Shown piece by piece: positions 1 to 13,744 of a stretch of 64,000 nucleotides of DNA. Numbering within the stretch: the stretch's first letter is position 1; every line of letters begins with the position of its first letter. The DNA lies in contig OX638369.1 of the NCBI GenBank assembly GCA_951812925.1, forward strand, positions 44,635,061 to 44,699,060, given 5' to 3'. Below the pieces are notes generated by a model. It searched no databases. It was not told where the DNA came from and saw only the letters and a list, made by a program, of their open reading frames with translations. The stretch is from Calliopum simillimum. Lineage: Eukaryota; Arthropoda; Insecta; Diptera; Lauxaniidae. Both the position numbers and the translations under genes were made by a program.

Positions 1-1072
1 AAATGAATGCACGTAACTGATCGAAAGTGAACGAAACCTTTTGACGAGAAGTCTTGTTTTGTAAGAACCGAACTTGAAATCGTCACCACTCGTCACAATA
101 TTGTCGATAAATAATATGTAATAAATAAAATCAATAATTTAAATGGCTGTAAATTTTAAAACAGCTGATCTGTTTCGACTCATTGGCAACGTTACATTTT
201 TGGGTTAAATGTCAAAAGACGTAACAACTGCAAACGTTCGTTCGGTTGCTATCGTTTTGTCCGACTATTTCGGACCATTAATGACCGCGGGGTGTAACTT
301 AACATAAGTCACTACGTACTAATATCATTCTATCATTCATTTTTATTGGTTGATTTTTTTAGTCTCTGTTTTTTTTTTGTCAAATAAAAAGATTGAAAGA
401 CAGATCTTTCCGCAATAGTGTAAATTTCCAATTGAATTTTTGATGAATTTTCGCAACCATTTTAGGGGTTTTTCCCAAATTTATGAATTTGAATAAGAGC
501 TCAGGTAATTTTTTTCAATTCAAAATCAAAAACAATAAATGTACTCGTACTTTATTTAACTTTTATTCAATGAATGTGTTTTAAATTGAGATTTATTTAT
601 ATTTTTCGTTGAACATTAATTTAAAGTTTCATTTTGCATTTTAATATTTTACTTAATTTATGCGTATTCGGTGTGTTTTTATTTTTTTTTTTTGTGCGTC
701 GCGCGGCTCCAAATGTTAAGTCTAAAAACAACACAAAATCCAAAGTTATTATAAGCGACCAATATCTTCTTTTGTTGTTTTGCATTATTTTTTCTTTATA
801 CAATATTTAAACATAAAATATACATAAATAGATCCACACTTAAAATGAAATGTGAATTTTTTCACCGTTGTATGTTAATTTTGAGAAAAATCAAAACTTT
901 ACAAATTTTGCTTTGTTTTGTTGTTGTTGGTACAATATTAAGAAGAAAATAGGTCGAAATTGCAACATTAGCTAATCCAACTTAGAAAAAATATGCATTT
1001 TGCAGGGCGCTTCAAATCTTCATTGCCACGCCTCAATAAGTAATGCATGTAAGTAGGTATCATGAAAAATAT
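1..1072. other. AT-rich intergenic DNA
   Basis: No reading frame resembles a known protein. The stretch is AT-rich with homopolymer runs and I see no RNA gene or clear element boundary in it. Confidence 0.5.
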
Positions 1073-1655
1073 ATATGGGACGTTCCATGTCAACTGAGAC
1101 AGCTGTCTCCAGAAGCAGAAACAAGATAAAATTTTAAAGATCTCAAAATTTTCGTGTGTTCAAGATCTTTCGAATGAACCACGGCCATTTTTTAGTAAAT
1201 TTCGAAATTCAAAATTGGCGACTACATTTAGAAGTTTAACAAAAAATAGTTAGGATTTTTGTGGAAAAAATCCAAGTGAAATTTTTTCACTAAAAAACTG
1301 TGAAAAGTCCATTGCGAAATCGTGTTCGCATAAATAGTTATTCAAAGTCAAAGGTCGCAAAAATCAGTTTTTTGCAAATATCGCGCCAACGATTACTTTT
1401 CCAAAAAAATAGTGCAATGCAATTTTGTAGCCCAAGAAATTTCCTATAAAAAAGAGGTCAAATTTATTTCGTACGACATTAAGTTTAGGCAAAAAAAAAA
1501 AAACAAAAAAAAAAATTAAGGAACAAAAAAAAATTAAGGAACAAAAAAAAAAAAAAGCAAAAACACAAAAAAAGACGAAATGATCTTAAATGCATTTTTA
1601 TCTTACTTTTGCTTCTAGAGATAGAGCTGTCTGGTTGACATGGAATGTCCCATAT
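1073..1655. repeat. Foldback/MITE-like element with ~70-bp inverted ends
   Basis: The left end (from 1073, ATATGGGACGTTCCATGTCA) is mirrored by the right end (to 1655, TGACATGGAATGTCCCATAT). Similarity continues inward for about 70 bases on each side, through AAGATAAAAT and CTTAAAGATC-type sequence. The interior, about 440 bp, is A-rich and encodes nothing recognisable. This is the structure of a non-autonomous DNA transposon; the superfamily is not clear. Confidence 0.7.
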
Positions 1656-3436
1656 GTATTTTAATACGAAATATAACAAGTAGTGAAGTGAATCTACCCA
1701 ACTGGGGAATACGGTCTACAATAAAGCACATGGATTTATAAAAGAGTAAATATAACTACTTTTACGACAGTTAGTAAACATCATATCCTTCGAAAAAAAA
1801 AAGAAATAGTTCACGACTAAAGAAAATATCAACTCGAACAAATACAAAAAAAAAGGAATAAACTTTTGACTAGAGCCTTAACCTAGCGAAACTTAACCGA
1901 ATCCGAGGTAAGAATGTCGCATATATTTATATATGTTCATTAGGGTGGGCCAATTTGCCAATCGACCTCGGCTACCCTCCTATGTGAAATTTCATTCAAT
2001 TCTAACAAAAAATGCGCAAGGGACCGAAGAAAAACGCATTTATTTTTTTTTTCCTAGGCGCCGTTCTCGAGATAATCGAAAATATCGATTTTTGAGGCTA
2101 TAGCTCCATTTCTAAGAATATATATCGAGAATTTTGATCGAATTTTCTATTTGAAAAAATCCATAACGCTATTAACAAATTTACCAATAATTTAGATCTA
2201 ATAAAAATTTGATATATTATAGTAGCGCAAAGTTAATTTTTTCAGAAATATTTGCGACTTTTCATACTGGGGGTTATCAGGCCTGACGAGAAGGGGGGAG
2301 GGGTGAGGGGGGATTCCTCCCGGGCCCGGATTTAAGCAGAAAGAATATCTTTGTTGATAAAATTTATAGTATGATAATTACGTTCAACTAGAGGAAACAG
2401 GCCCAACCGGCGAACACGAAACAAGCACTTGAGAAGAAAACCCGGGCCCGCACAATTATACATTGTCTGCTCACTTGAGCTTTTTGGACAAATCTAATAA
2501 GTTTTTTGGTTGACTTAACTTAATCCATTTTCATTTTAAACACTTCATTCATACATTATTTTCCATATTTTTATTTAAGAACAGAATTTTTTCCAAGTTC
2601 GTGCTTCTAAACCTTCGTGTGATTTACGGGTCCTCACGTCCTCTAAATGAAGGGCTTTTGTGCTTAGGTTTTGGCCCGCATGAAAATCGATTTCAAAGCC
2701 CGAGCCCATCGCTTGTAAGTATAGCCTCGCGGGCCATTTCTCAATTACAATATAAAAAAATAAAACTTATAAAATATCCTTTCACACGCTACATAACTTA
2801 AAGAGTTTAAGGTACCGAATCTTGCCTTTAGGAAAATATTATTTGTTGAAAGGAAAATTATGCAAGACCATTTCATACCTCATTTTGAAGACAAAAAATC
2901 AGTTCTTTGAGACCAGATCCATTCCTTAAACATTAGTATTTTTAATTAACTTTTTCTTTTTAATCAATTTACATTTAACTTCCAACAACATAGGATTTCC
3001 AGAACAAATATTTCGTCATTTGAAATTTACAAAAAATCAATTTCTAGTCATGAAAACGATCTTAAAAATTGCTATTTTTGTTTCAAAACAGCAACAAGTT
3101 TAATATTTAGACCGAAATCTCGTTAGAATATAATATTGGCCTAGTTATTCTCTACAAAAGTTGATTGAATGACATCTCCGACAAAAACCAATAGTCTCGA
3201 AGTTATGGGAAGTTAAAATGATTTGCCTTTTTTAGTATATTTATCAAGCATTGATCGAAGACCGGCCGAAATCTTATTTCATGCATATGGGTGGAAAGCA
3301 AACAAAATCACAACTTTGCACTTATCATATATCTCTTGGGCATCCTGTGGGTTAGTATCAAATAAAAAAAAATCTAGTAGTAGAGGTGGCCCGATATATA
3401 ATTACCTCCGGGCCCGGATTTTCTTTCCACGCCCCT

Positions 3437-3543
3437 GGGGGTTATAGTGAATCATGATTCCCGGGGAATTTTCTAAAGCTGCAATATAGAATGCACGGCA
3501 GTCTGAGAAAATTTCCCGGGAATATTTATTCACGATAACCACC
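3437..3543. repeat. ~107-bp palindromic MITE, copy A
   Basis: It starts GGGGGTTATAGTGAATCATG and ends ATTCACGATAACCACC, so the whole unit folds back on itself, with internal CCCGGGGAATTTTC and AAAATTTCCCGGG. A second copy of the same unit lies in the opposite orientation at 62293-62398. Confidence 0.75.
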
Positions 3544-4314
3544 ATTATATTTATTTAATAGTGTATTTAACTGCAAACAATTAAAGCCCAAGTTTAGCAA
3601 ATTCATATTTTAAAAAGTTATTAAGGTTTCACGGAAGTCGATTTTCGATTTTATATCGAAAATATAAACAGGTACAAAAATATGTTTTTTGTGCAAATTT
3701 TTTTGCTTAGAAAATGAAGACTATGTTCTGGCAAAAAATTTCGGTGTTAGAAAATTATAAATTTTTTGCATAATATTCGGTTCCAAAAATCGACGTTTTT
3801 ACATTTTTCAATTAAGCGGTCGGAAAAACGCTCTTTTACTCAATAGGAAGACATCTAATGAAAAAAGTGTACATGGCAAAAAATGCTTTGAATTATCCAA
3901 AGTATACGTTTGAATTTTTACAGAATTTTTTGAGACACTTAAACTTGGACGATTCTAAGCATTTTATGCTTTAAACGCTTTTTTTTCATCATACAAATCA
4001 AACCAGTTTATTGTTCCTGTTTATTTTTTTCGGTACAAAATCGAAATGGTCTCACTTCACTGAAACCTTAATAACTTTTCAAAATATGCTCCAATTTTAC
4101 TAAACTTGGGCTTAAATTGTTTTCAATATACTATAAAATTAAAGTACAAAAGAAGGGTATTTGCATAAACTATATACCCAAAAACCTTGTTTTATTTGGC
4201 TTTAATACAAAAAGTTGTAAAAGTTGTTAAGTTGTCAAATTTGTTGGAAGCGTTATGGATTTCCTTTAAAAAAATTCGATCAAAATTGGGTTTCTCGATA
4301 CATACAAGCCTGTG

Positions 4315-4602
4315 CCGTAATCCGCGTTGTTTCAATTACTTTTCATTGAGGAGGCTTGTGCATGAAAATGTTGAGTCACACAATAAAAAGTATTAGAATC
4401 TTTTTTGCGGAAATTTACAGGCTCTGCAAATTATATTGATTTCCATCACCGAAAAAGTAACTTTTTAGGAAATATTCTTAAAAAACTGCAAATAATCGAA
4501 AAATTCGACCTTATCATATATTTCCGAGATACTAATACTTTTTATCGTGTGGCTCACCAATTATCATCAAAAAGCCTTCTAAGTGGAAAGTAATTGAAAC
4601 CA
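4315..4602. repeat. CCGTAATCCG foldback family, copy 1
   Basis: It begins CCGTAATCCGCGTTGTTTCA and ends with the inverted AGTAATTGAAACC. The middle carries GAAAAAGTAAC, AGGAAATATTC and CACACAATAAAAAG. The same structure occurs complete at 8376-8729 and partially at 36672-36906. Confidence 0.65.
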
Positions 4603-4675
4603 TGATATTCTTAAAAATAGAGCTATAACCTCAAATTTTCGATTATCTCGAGAAAAAAAATGTGATTTTCAGATC

Positions 4676-7187
4676 CAGCGACTTCAAATTAGTTTAGAAA
4701 ATATGGTTTACAAAATGTTTCTATGTTTGTTAAATATTTGCAATGTAGTGTATTCAAAGATTTATAGAAAAAGTAAACAAAATTGATATTTATGGCAAAA
4801 ACAAATATTATCGGCCACTTAATTCGTATAATACGCTCAAAAAGATGTAAAGTAATTGGCGATTCTACATAAAAAATGCCGAAATTTCGAGGCCGCAAAT
4901 AGTTGCAATAGCCAAAAGTTGTCATAATAAATGTAGAAAAAATCGAAAATCATCTGGAAATTATTTTTTTATTTTCCATGTAATTTGCCATAGTAAATTT
5001 AATTTTTTACACAAAAGATCTACGGTAAAGACGAAGCAAGTTGAAGGCATTTCACACTTAAATGAGCGTAAGAATTAAAAAATAACATATTAAGTTTCTT
5101 CCGCTAAGAGAGTTGTTTGAAAAATTTTATGATCTGTTTTTTTGTATTTTTCCTTAGATTTTCAGACGATGAACTAAGTAGAAATATTAAATATATTTAC
5201 TAATGATAACATTTATTTTATTGCAAAAAATAAAAAAAAAAAAAAATCGTTGAAAATAAAATTTAAAACAAAAAGCACTTTTACGAAATTGCGTGACATT
5301 CGCTAATCGCTAGCCTCAGTTGAAGTACAAAAATAATATCCCATAATTGCAAAACAGATTGTTGATTTTCGCTTTTGTTAAAAAAAAAAAAAAATATATT
5401 AAATATTATCTTTTTAAAAAAATCAAAAAACATTACATGCTTCAATTGTAACTATCTGTAGGGAGGAGTGGAAAGGGTTGTTTAAAGTATTTAAAAAAAA
5501 TCTACATGCATACATACATATATATATAAATACAAATATTTCAAAACATTGGGTATTAACCATGAATGGTCGTTTGTGGCCAGAACATTTAGTTAAAGTA
5601 TGTAGAAACGAGTACCACACATTGGAGTCATTAAGTGGTGGATGGTATCATTAAATATTAACGATTTGCTGTCATTTTGTCGGTCAACTATTCTTCTGCC
5701 GATAAAACAACAACAACAGCGATAACAACAACAGCAACAACAATAACAGGCAGCACCTATACCACCTCAAATAATATCAACACCATCATAGCACTGAGTC
5801 AAAATGCCACAATGTTAAAAATGAAATGGAAAGCAGCAGCAACAACATAACGCGTATAATCCAACAGAACCTCTATTACAAAAAAAAAAAAAAAATACAA
5901 AATCCACCCATAATTTGCCTCAGACACAAACAACTGACCATGCGACACCATAATTTTGTTGTTGCTTGCAGCAAGCTACAGTAGCAGCAGCAGCAGCAAT
6001 CGCGGGGAGCGAAAATAATTACTTTCACTTGTGGTATTGAGCTTCAGAATGAATGAAAATGAAAAATTATTATTTATACCGAGAATAGTGTTTTCTTCAG
6101 GTTTTCAAAAAAAAAAAAAAAAAAAAAAAAAAACAAAAGTGCGCACATGCATGAAAACCACTTTAGATCGTTTCTGTTAAAGTTATTGTTATTGTATTGA
6201 CATTAATTTCACCAAGGAAATTTTATTGAAAACTAATTAGATATGTATGTAGGTGCTCTAGATGAAATTCTAATTAATTTAAAGGGTTTTTAATGCACTA
6301 TGCTCTCTATTTTACTAAAAAGTAAGCTGACGCTTAGTGTTTTGCATGTATATCTTTTAATGTGGCCAATATCTGCCTAAGTACTTTTGTATTAAGGCCT
6401 AAAAAAGGACTAAACAGTTTTAGGGTGTTAAAAATCTTATAGACCGTTTGTTGCATCAAAAAATCCAGAAAAAACACATTGACGTACAAGTCAACAGGGG
6501 CAGCGCCGATATCAATATTTCAATAGAAAAAACAAAATTTTTCGAAACTTAAAAACTGATTGTGAAATGACGTATGAGACATTTATGTGAAATTTTATAA
6601 CTTTTAATAAGATGTCTGGCACGTTAAGATGAACTAATTGGTTTACGAGATATCTGTGATTAAATAAGGTCATCTGTTTTCTCCTCTAAAAACATGAAAG
6701 TGGGTATCCATATAAAACAAATTATTTTCGCAAATCATTTAATATAAGAGTTTTATAGTGGCAATCAGATGATATTTTTTCTATAAACTGGTCTATCTAG
6801 CCCCTATTACCACCTCTTATCACCGCTTCACCTCAAGATAGTGGTTGCATTGTATAGCTTTTTTTTTTCTAGCGCTGGAGTGGTTCGTGAGCACCTTTCT
6901 TTGCTGTGCCATAGTTCCTAGACAAAGAGTTCGGAAGATCAATTGCAGGAAACTCTTATGAATATTTTCTTCAATTGTATATTCAAAATGCTTTCTGCAG
7001 GTACTATTTGAACCGTTTCTTCCTTTTTTTGTAGCCACTGCTAGAGATTTGAAAGCTGCTTCCTACATGGGACTTATAATCTTGATCTCGTCCATTTATT
7101 TTAATTCTTGAACTTTTATTAATGTTGTATGAATTATGAATTTATTGTAGCTTATGAGAGTAAATGGCTCAGTAAATGTTATCTATA
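4676..7187. other. Intergenic; CAA/CAG-rich low-complexity tract inside
   Basis: Mostly AT-rich unique-looking sequence. At 5700-6000 there are dense CAA/CAG/ACA trinucleotide runs in no long frame, and a ~34-base A run near 6106. No protein is recognised. Confidence 0.5.
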
Positions 7188-8000
7188 TATTAATACGCAA
7201 GACAAAAACTTATCCATCTTTTTTACTATGTAAGAAATAGAGTACGACTTTTAATTATACACCATTAGAAAGGTATTTGTGTGTAGATCCGCACAAAGTT
7301 AAAATTATGTTAATATTTTGACTTTCAAACAAATTTTTCAATATTAACAACAACAAAATACACGGTCAAACAGAGCTGAAAAAAGGATAAAGCACAAAGA
7401 AAAAGACAAAAAAGCATAGCACTGACTTCATGTATTTTGTTTTGTTTTGTTTTGTTTTGTTTTGTTTATATTTGAATTATACCAGGGATGATAAATGAGC
7501 TTTTCTTTTTCGTACCAAATAACAAAAAAAAGTACTAAAAGTATCCAAAAAGTACCAAAACTATTTAAAACATTTGTGGTCGAATTTTGACCACTGGGCT
7601 ATTCTAGTCTATTTATTAATACGCAAGACAAAAACTTGTCCATCTTTTTTTACAATGTTAGAAATGGAGAACGACTTTAAATTATACACCATTAGAAAGG
7701 CATTTGTGTGTGGATGTGCATAAAGTTAAAATTATTTTAATATTTTGACTTTAAGCCAGGTAAAATTAAATACAAATTTTTCAATATTAACAACAACAAA
7801 ATACACGATCACACAGAGCTGAAAAGAGGATACAAAGAGAAAGACAAAAATGGTTTTTGTTTTTTTTTTTCGTTTTACATTTGCCATTGTACCAGGGATG
7901 ATAAATGAGCTTATCTATTTTGAACCAAATAGCAAAAAAGTACTAAAGCTGTTCAAAAAGTACCAAAATTATTTGATTCATTTGTGGTCATATTTTGACC
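7188..8000 (+). repeat. Dispersed repeat, two tandem copies
   Basis: Copy one (7188-7606) and copy two (about 7607-8000) both read ATTAATACGCAAGACAAAAA, then TTATACACCATTAGAAAGG, CAACAACAAAATACACG, ACCAGGGATGATAAATGAGC and TTTGTGGTC. A third copy is inverted at 21205-21690 and a fourth starts at 63872 and runs off the window. The arrangement suggests a mobile element of about 400-450 bp with no coding capacity. Confidence 0.8.
7437..7468. repeat. (TTTTG)n microsatellite
   Basis: Six or more successive TTTTG units inside the first dispersed repeat copy; the second copy has only a T run at this place, so this is an expansion private to copy one. Confidence 0.85.
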
Positions 8001-8375
8001 ATTGGGCCATTGACCATATATTTTACCCCCTGGTGGGGGTAAATTGTAAGACCAACCACAATATTTTTCCCCCCTCAACATTTTCCCCTAACATACTTAA
8101 ATCCTCATTATTATTATTTTGGCCATGTTATTTAAAAATAAATTTGAAAAAAGCGAAGTTTCATTGAAGAAAACTTTGACCGAAATTGCAGAAGAATCGT
8201 TATAGCCCAGAAATCCCCAGCACGTCGGACAACTGATTTAGTGGAAGATTTTATGTTACGCACTTGATACGTCCTTTCATTAAGGAATAGAAGAAAGCCG
8301 ATTTATTAAAAGCAAGAGTGTCAGCGTTTCAAAATCACTGAGCCACGAACAGTCAGCGCAAAAGTTTTGCTCGTT

Positions 8376-8729
8376 CGTAATCCGTGTGGTTTCAATTACT
8401 TTTCACTTAGGAGAATTTTTGATAATAACTGTGAATAGAACGATAAAAATTATTGAATCTTTAGTGTGGTGAGTTACAGGTTTAACAAATAATATTGATT
8501 GGTATTTACGAAAAAGTAACCGTTTAGGAAATATTCGATAAAACCGAATTTTTCGACATTTGCAGTTTTTTAAGAATATTAAGTTATTTTCTCGTTTATG
8601 CAAATTAATATTATTTGTAGAACTTGTAATTCCTCACAAAAAAGATTCCGATAATTTTTATCGTTCGACACACAGTTTTCGTTAAAAAGCTTCCTAAATG
8701 AAAAGTAATTGAAACCACACGGATTACGG
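8376..8729. repeat. CCGTAATCCG foldback family, complete copy
   Basis: The left end (CGTAATCCGTGTGGTTTCAA) is the inverse of the right end (TTGAAACCACACGGATTACG). Internal GATAAAAATTATTGAATCTT and its inverse are also paired, so nearly the whole 354 bp can fold into one hairpin. Confidence 0.8.
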
Positions 8730-9607
8730 CCCGTTTGTTGTTGTTGTTTTTTTGTGGCTCGTTTACAACAACAATATTTCAATAATTTTTGAGATTTCTG
8801 AGAACCACAACACACATGAAAAATTGTTTGTTGTTTTTTGTTTTTTTTTATGAGAAACAACAGAAACATTTTTTCATAAATGTTTGATTTCTGAAGAGTT
8901 TTGACGAGCTCAAATAAAAAAAAACAACAATGAACATTTTTTGTGATTGTTGTAATTCCGCGAAATTTGCAAAATACTGAAATATTTTGGTTGTTGTAGG
9001 TCAGCACCAATATACTCACTGTTGTTCTACGCTAACACTCTTGATTTAATGTATGTCTTAATATGTCCTTCTACAGGGAGATTTTCACTTTTGAAAAAAT
9101 TTCACTTAACATGTTCAACCACTCATACACATTTAAAGCAATGTTTGTCTTTACATATTGAGTCTGATAATCAGATTTCGTTTTTGGGTAATATTTTTAT
9201 TTAATAGAGTTAATCTTCTCTACAAAGAGTGGTTGCCTAATTACCGTAATGGTTTGATGATCAATATTAATAACACTTAAAAATTGTTGACGTAACGTCA
9301 TTGAGCATATTTACTTTGGTTTATTCCGTTAATAAGAAATTATTATGTTAGACATTTAACTTTAAGTTATTAATAGATATGGTAAATTGAGTTTAAGGAA
9401 CTTCTCTGCTTAAAAATTGATTTTTTCTATCTATCATAAGCCGACAGTTTTAAGTGTGAAGGATAATGTTTTAGAAGAATATTTAGATATTCATATTAAA
9501 TATTTAAGTTCTTTACTTCTATAAATTCGAAGCTAAGCATTACACTATCTTTATAAAGATAACACTCTAGTTTATGGGGCTTTTTATTTTTTTTATTTTT
9601 TTTTTTT
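8730..9607. other. Intergenic, nothing recognised
   Basis: AT-rich with TTG/CAA short runs at 8730-8960. No element ends or coding similarity seen. Confidence 0.45.
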
Positions 9608-10285
9608 TTTGGTCTGACGGGAAATTGGTCATTCTTACATAATTCGGGCACTGGGGATTCAATGCTGCTAACCGTTTTGCTGGATTGGTTCATTGCCTCA
9701 TACAAAAAGTTTAAATGAAAATTTCGTTTTGAAAGTGGTGTTTTTCATAAAGAATCTCTTATTAAATTCTGATAAATCAAAGATTTCTCACCAAAAGTGT
9801 ATTTTCCTGTTCAAGATGCATTTAATTAACATTCGAGCGGCTTATTTTTTAATTAATTTATCGGATACTTTGTAACTTTAACGTCAATTTTTATAGAGCG
9901 GTATGTATTTGATATGTATTTTCCTTTAACTCCTAGGAGGATCATAGGTTTCTATTTGTTACGATCCCTTGGGATGACTTTGATCTCTTGCCACGACTTT
10001 CTCGACTCTTGTATTTCCTTTTCCAGCGACCTTTTCCAGTTGGTTTTGGGTCTACCACGTCCTCTACTGACTTGTGAATTCAACTCAAGAGCCTGGCGGC
10101 AGCTTGACCTCGTTTGCTATAGACTTCTGATTGCATTTTTGATGTAGCTCGTCATTTGATATAGTGCGAGGCCACCAAACCTTTAGTACACGCCTCAGCA
10201 AAACGGTTAGCACCACTGAATTCCCCGTACCCGAATTAGGTAAAAATGACCTATTTGCCGTCAGACCATATTTTTGACTAGAACA
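9608..10285. repeat. Inverted-repeat element enclosing a LINE fragment
   Basis: The segment 9610-9690 (GGTCTGACGGGAAATTGGTC, then TGCTAACCGTTTTGCTG) is repeated in inverse at 10194-10275 (CAGCAAAACGGTTAGCACC to GCCGTCAGACC). The inner part carries the LINE C-terminal remnant on the - strand. The inverted ends may themselves be two opposed copies of that LINE's tail. Confidence 0.6.
9925..10140 (-). pseudogene. C-terminal remnant of a LINE reverse transcriptase
   Basis: Read on the - strand, this segment encodes a peptide with GRGRPKTNW followed by WQEIKVIPRDR. Those match the form of the conserved basic tail (RGRP-x-TW ... W-x-E-x-x-x-x-AxDR) found at the end of many non-LTR retrotransposon polyproteins. 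No polymerase core is present, so only the last ~70 codons survive. The AACTCCTAGGAGGATCATAGG stretch at its end recurs at 15660 (CTCCTGGGAGGAGCATAGGG), another tail copy. Assignment to a LINE clade is not possible from this fragment. Confidence 0.5.
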
Positions 10286-12400
10286 GTGCAATTATTCGAT
10301 AACTATGTAAAACAAAAATAATATAAAAATTTTAAGGCCCAAAAATATTTCAACCAAAATATTAGCAATTTAAATAATTGAAAAAAAAAAAAAAAACATA
10401 AGATTAAAAAGAACAGTGATTAAAACTCTTGTGCGTAATTAAGAGGCTGAAAAAGTGCTTGATTGCCCATTTATTTGAAAAAAAAAATATGTTTAATTTA
10501 CCACTCGTTTTTGATTAAATCATTTGAGTCCCCACATTTTTAAGTAGCCGAGTGGAGTTCGTTTGTTAGTTTTTTCACGCTTAAGTGTTTGTTTGCTTCG
10601 TTCGTCTTCTTTTCACGCTTTAATGTCGGTACTTATCTATATAACACACATACTTAAGTATTATGTACGTTCCACACTAGCAAAAAAATTTGTACGCGGC
10701 ATTTTGGTTTTTACTTTTATGGAGCACACTTCTGCCGACATCAGAAAACTCTAAAGATCAGAGAATATTTTAACATAATTCAAAATAAAATATAAACTAC
10801 TTAGCTTCTAGAATTAAAAGAAATTGCAATCTCAATTAGTTTCAGTGAAAATGAATAACAGGGTTCAGCAGAGGCTTATTATTTTCAAATGTGACTTGTT
10901 GAAAACATTGTTGAAAACAATACAATTTTTTGTTTAAAAATGGTTTTGAGTAGGTATCACAAAACCAACAAATTACAAAAAACTAGGATAAAAATTAAAA
11001 ATTTGTTTGATAAAAATATACATTTGGGGTAGTCTTGTTTTCTGAACGTTAGGTTCGTAGGCATGTTTTTTAATCCTGTAGGTGCTATGAACGTTAAATT
11101 CTTAATTTACCGGCGGTGATAAGTTACATTTTGAGAGTACTTTAAATGACATTAAAAAATATTTCCTGGCTTAACTATATCAGTTACAATAAAATCATTT
11201 ATAATGTGCCGATGCAAACGTTTCATAATACTTCGCGAATTTTGCAGTATAAACAAAAAACTAAATCCTCCGAAGAAAGATGAATATTTGAGCGTATCGA
11301 ACTGCTTTCGAAGGAACGAAATAGACCGAAGTCAACGGCAGGTAAAATAAATGCTCACGAGTTTCCTTGCTGTAGTGACCAGAACTTTGTTTCTGATGTG
11401 GATGTATTCTTCAATAGGAGAATAGCAGTTTTAGTTGTGCTACTGATGCGGGAATTTTCGGAAATTTAATCTCAATAGCAGATGTGGCCTTATTCAGCGG
11501 CATAGTGCAAACGTTTTCGGATTTGTGATTTTCCTTTGTTTTAAAGCGGCGAAAGTTTCTTCGTTCGCCGTGAACATGCGGCGTGATTTGAGTCGAGCTG
11601 TTCAAAAACGTAATTTTTCACAACTTTTGGCTTGACTTAATTTTGCTTCGCGATAAACTGGATAGAAATAATTTGTCGTCATGGTAACAATGTTAAAGAA
11701 ATTGTTTTTCTTGCAGCAATATTTCAATAAATCATGCAAATCAGAACAATCAAAAAATAAATTTAACAATTTTTCGGCGGCATTTTTAGTAGCTAAAAAC
11801 ATTTGAATATAGTGAGCGATTGTTTCGCCACTTCAAATAAATTTTGTCCCGTTTCGCGATTGGTGTATATCTAGTTTTAGTAGTTTGAAAGATTTTTTAC
11901 ATGTAGAAAACGTAATTTCCAAAAAGTTGTGCAAATTTGGTTGTTCAGTATCGCACGATTCCATGTGAAATCGGTTTTTCGCAACATTAAATTGCATAGG
12001 GGTTTTAGTATATTAGACACACTCCGCTAATAATTCAATTGAGAAAAACATTAGAAACGCAAAATATCTATCGTGTTTCGTTTTTTGATAGAATCAATAA
12101 TTCGCGTCCATAAGCATCTTCTTTTCAAAATTGATAACAGTAGAAAGAACCGTAACGAAGTTTTAGCGAAACTAATTTTGACTTTTGCACTATACTGTAT
12201 GCAAAGGTTAAGTATTTTTGCCGGTTTGGGCTTGGCATTAAAAATTATAATAAATAAAAGGGAATGGAGAGTTTTTATTAGAATAAAATGCCGTGTAAAT
12301 TCAATGTTAACGACTGACGTACTGACCCATATTAAGCCATCTAAATTTTCCTCTAATTGCACTAGTTTACAGCCAAAATGAACTTTGAATATCATTATTT
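10286..12400. other. Intergenic, nothing recognised
   Basis: Several open frames of 60-115 codons exist on both strands (for example around 11411-11802 and 12051-12395), but they are low in sequence character and match no family I know. They are most likely chance. Confidence 0.4.
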
Positions 12401-12404
12401 ATTT

Positions 12405-13487
12405 TATATATGTATAAAATTGGCTGCTGATTCTGAAAATCATATTATTTTTATTTTCTTCCACCTCGTTTCCGAGATATCGGTCAGTTTTGGTTTTTGG
12501 ACCAAAAAATAAAGATGGTTCAGATGGTTCCACTTAATTACAAATGTCTCAAGAACCAATATCTATGTTTAAACGTACCATAATTCAATTTTCTATAAAT
12601 GATATTCACATCACTTTTTGGTTGGTTTTTTAGTTTCGAAAAAAATTTGTAAAAATCATTTTGTGTTTTTATACAATATCATAGCCTATATCGATACCTT
12701 AGAGCGCTATAGTCCTATCTCCGTTTTTTCAAATGTTGGGAAATGCAAAAAGAAGATTTCAAATATTGGCTGCTATTTTGATATAACTATATATGCAATA
12801 AATTTACCTATAGTATATTTTAACATAATTTTATGTTTCAAAGCAATTCTATTAATTTCATTACTGCCATTACTTTTGTCCTTATATGGAATTGCACTAC
12901 TATTAATAAAATAAACGGCACATTTAGTAAATTTTGTGAGCGACTAGCATCTATGATGTCCGTTAAATGTTTTCAGAGATATATATGTTAAATTATTTTT
13001 TTTGGAATCACGGAAAAAACTGAAAAATAAGTTTTAAACATTTTTGGTTACGAGACTCAAAAAAATGTTTCCACTAAAATGTCGTAAAAAGTCATTAAAC
13101 GCATAGAAAACAAGAAAAAAAACGACAAAATTTTTTCTTTTTAAATTTTGGTTCCGATATCCAAAGGGACCCTAGGGTATAAAAAATTTCTTCACTAAAA
13201 TGACGTAAGAAGTTTTGAAACACGTAGAAAACCCGAAAAAAAGTTAACAATTTTTTTAAAAATGTGATTTATTTGAATATTCAGTGGAGATATCACAGTA
13301 GCGCTCTTCAAAAAATTACAGTTTGGAGATAGGATTTTTCTTAATTCTCGAATATTTTGATTTTTTAGTGGTATTTTGACATACCACAGTTTTCTACTCG
13401 GCAAAGAAGCCCACAAGGATACCTAACTGTAAAAATCTTAAAATCGCAAAAAGTGGAGATAGAACTATAACGCTCTAAGATATTATA
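12405..13487. repeat. Foldback-type repeat, member of a dispersed family
   Basis: AGAGCGCTATAGTCCTATCTC near 12695 is mirrored by GGAGATAGAACTATAACGCTCT near 13455. The left part (12410-12560) matches 49000-49130 in inverse (GGGATTAAGTGGAACC, AATCAGCAGCC) and partly 15630-15900. No coding content. Confidence 0.5.
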
Positions 13488-13744
13488 TTAATAAAGAAAA
13501 TAAGATAGGTACTATTTAGGAAAATCGATTAAGAAATGGAAAACTTATATAAAATTGAATGGAAAATGGCCGAATTGCAGTTTTGCCTATTTTTCCATTG
13601 TTTTTATTTTATTTGTCATAAATTTGTATATCATACTAGCTGTTTTAGCCGGCGTTGCACGGGTTTTCATAAAAAGCAAGGCACTAAAAAGCTAATCACG
13701 AAAACTTTTTTATTTTTTAAAACAATGTGCCACAAACAGATGCT

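Larger units (their letters stand above)
1943..4675. repeat. Composite repeat region with inverted outer ends
   Basis: The segment at about 2040-2130 (CTCGAGATAATCGAAAAT, then a GAGGCTATAGCTCC stretch) returns in inverted orientation at 4610-4660. GC-rich stretches with GGGCCCGGATTT at 2330 and 3410 interrupt otherwise AT-rich DNA. A ~107-bp MITE (3437) and a foldback copy (4315) lie inside. No coding region is supported. Confidence 0.45.

Noticed and set aside
11411..11802. A two-part gene on the - strand
   Set aside because: Two frames are adjacent but out of phase, with no splice sites or recognisable domain.
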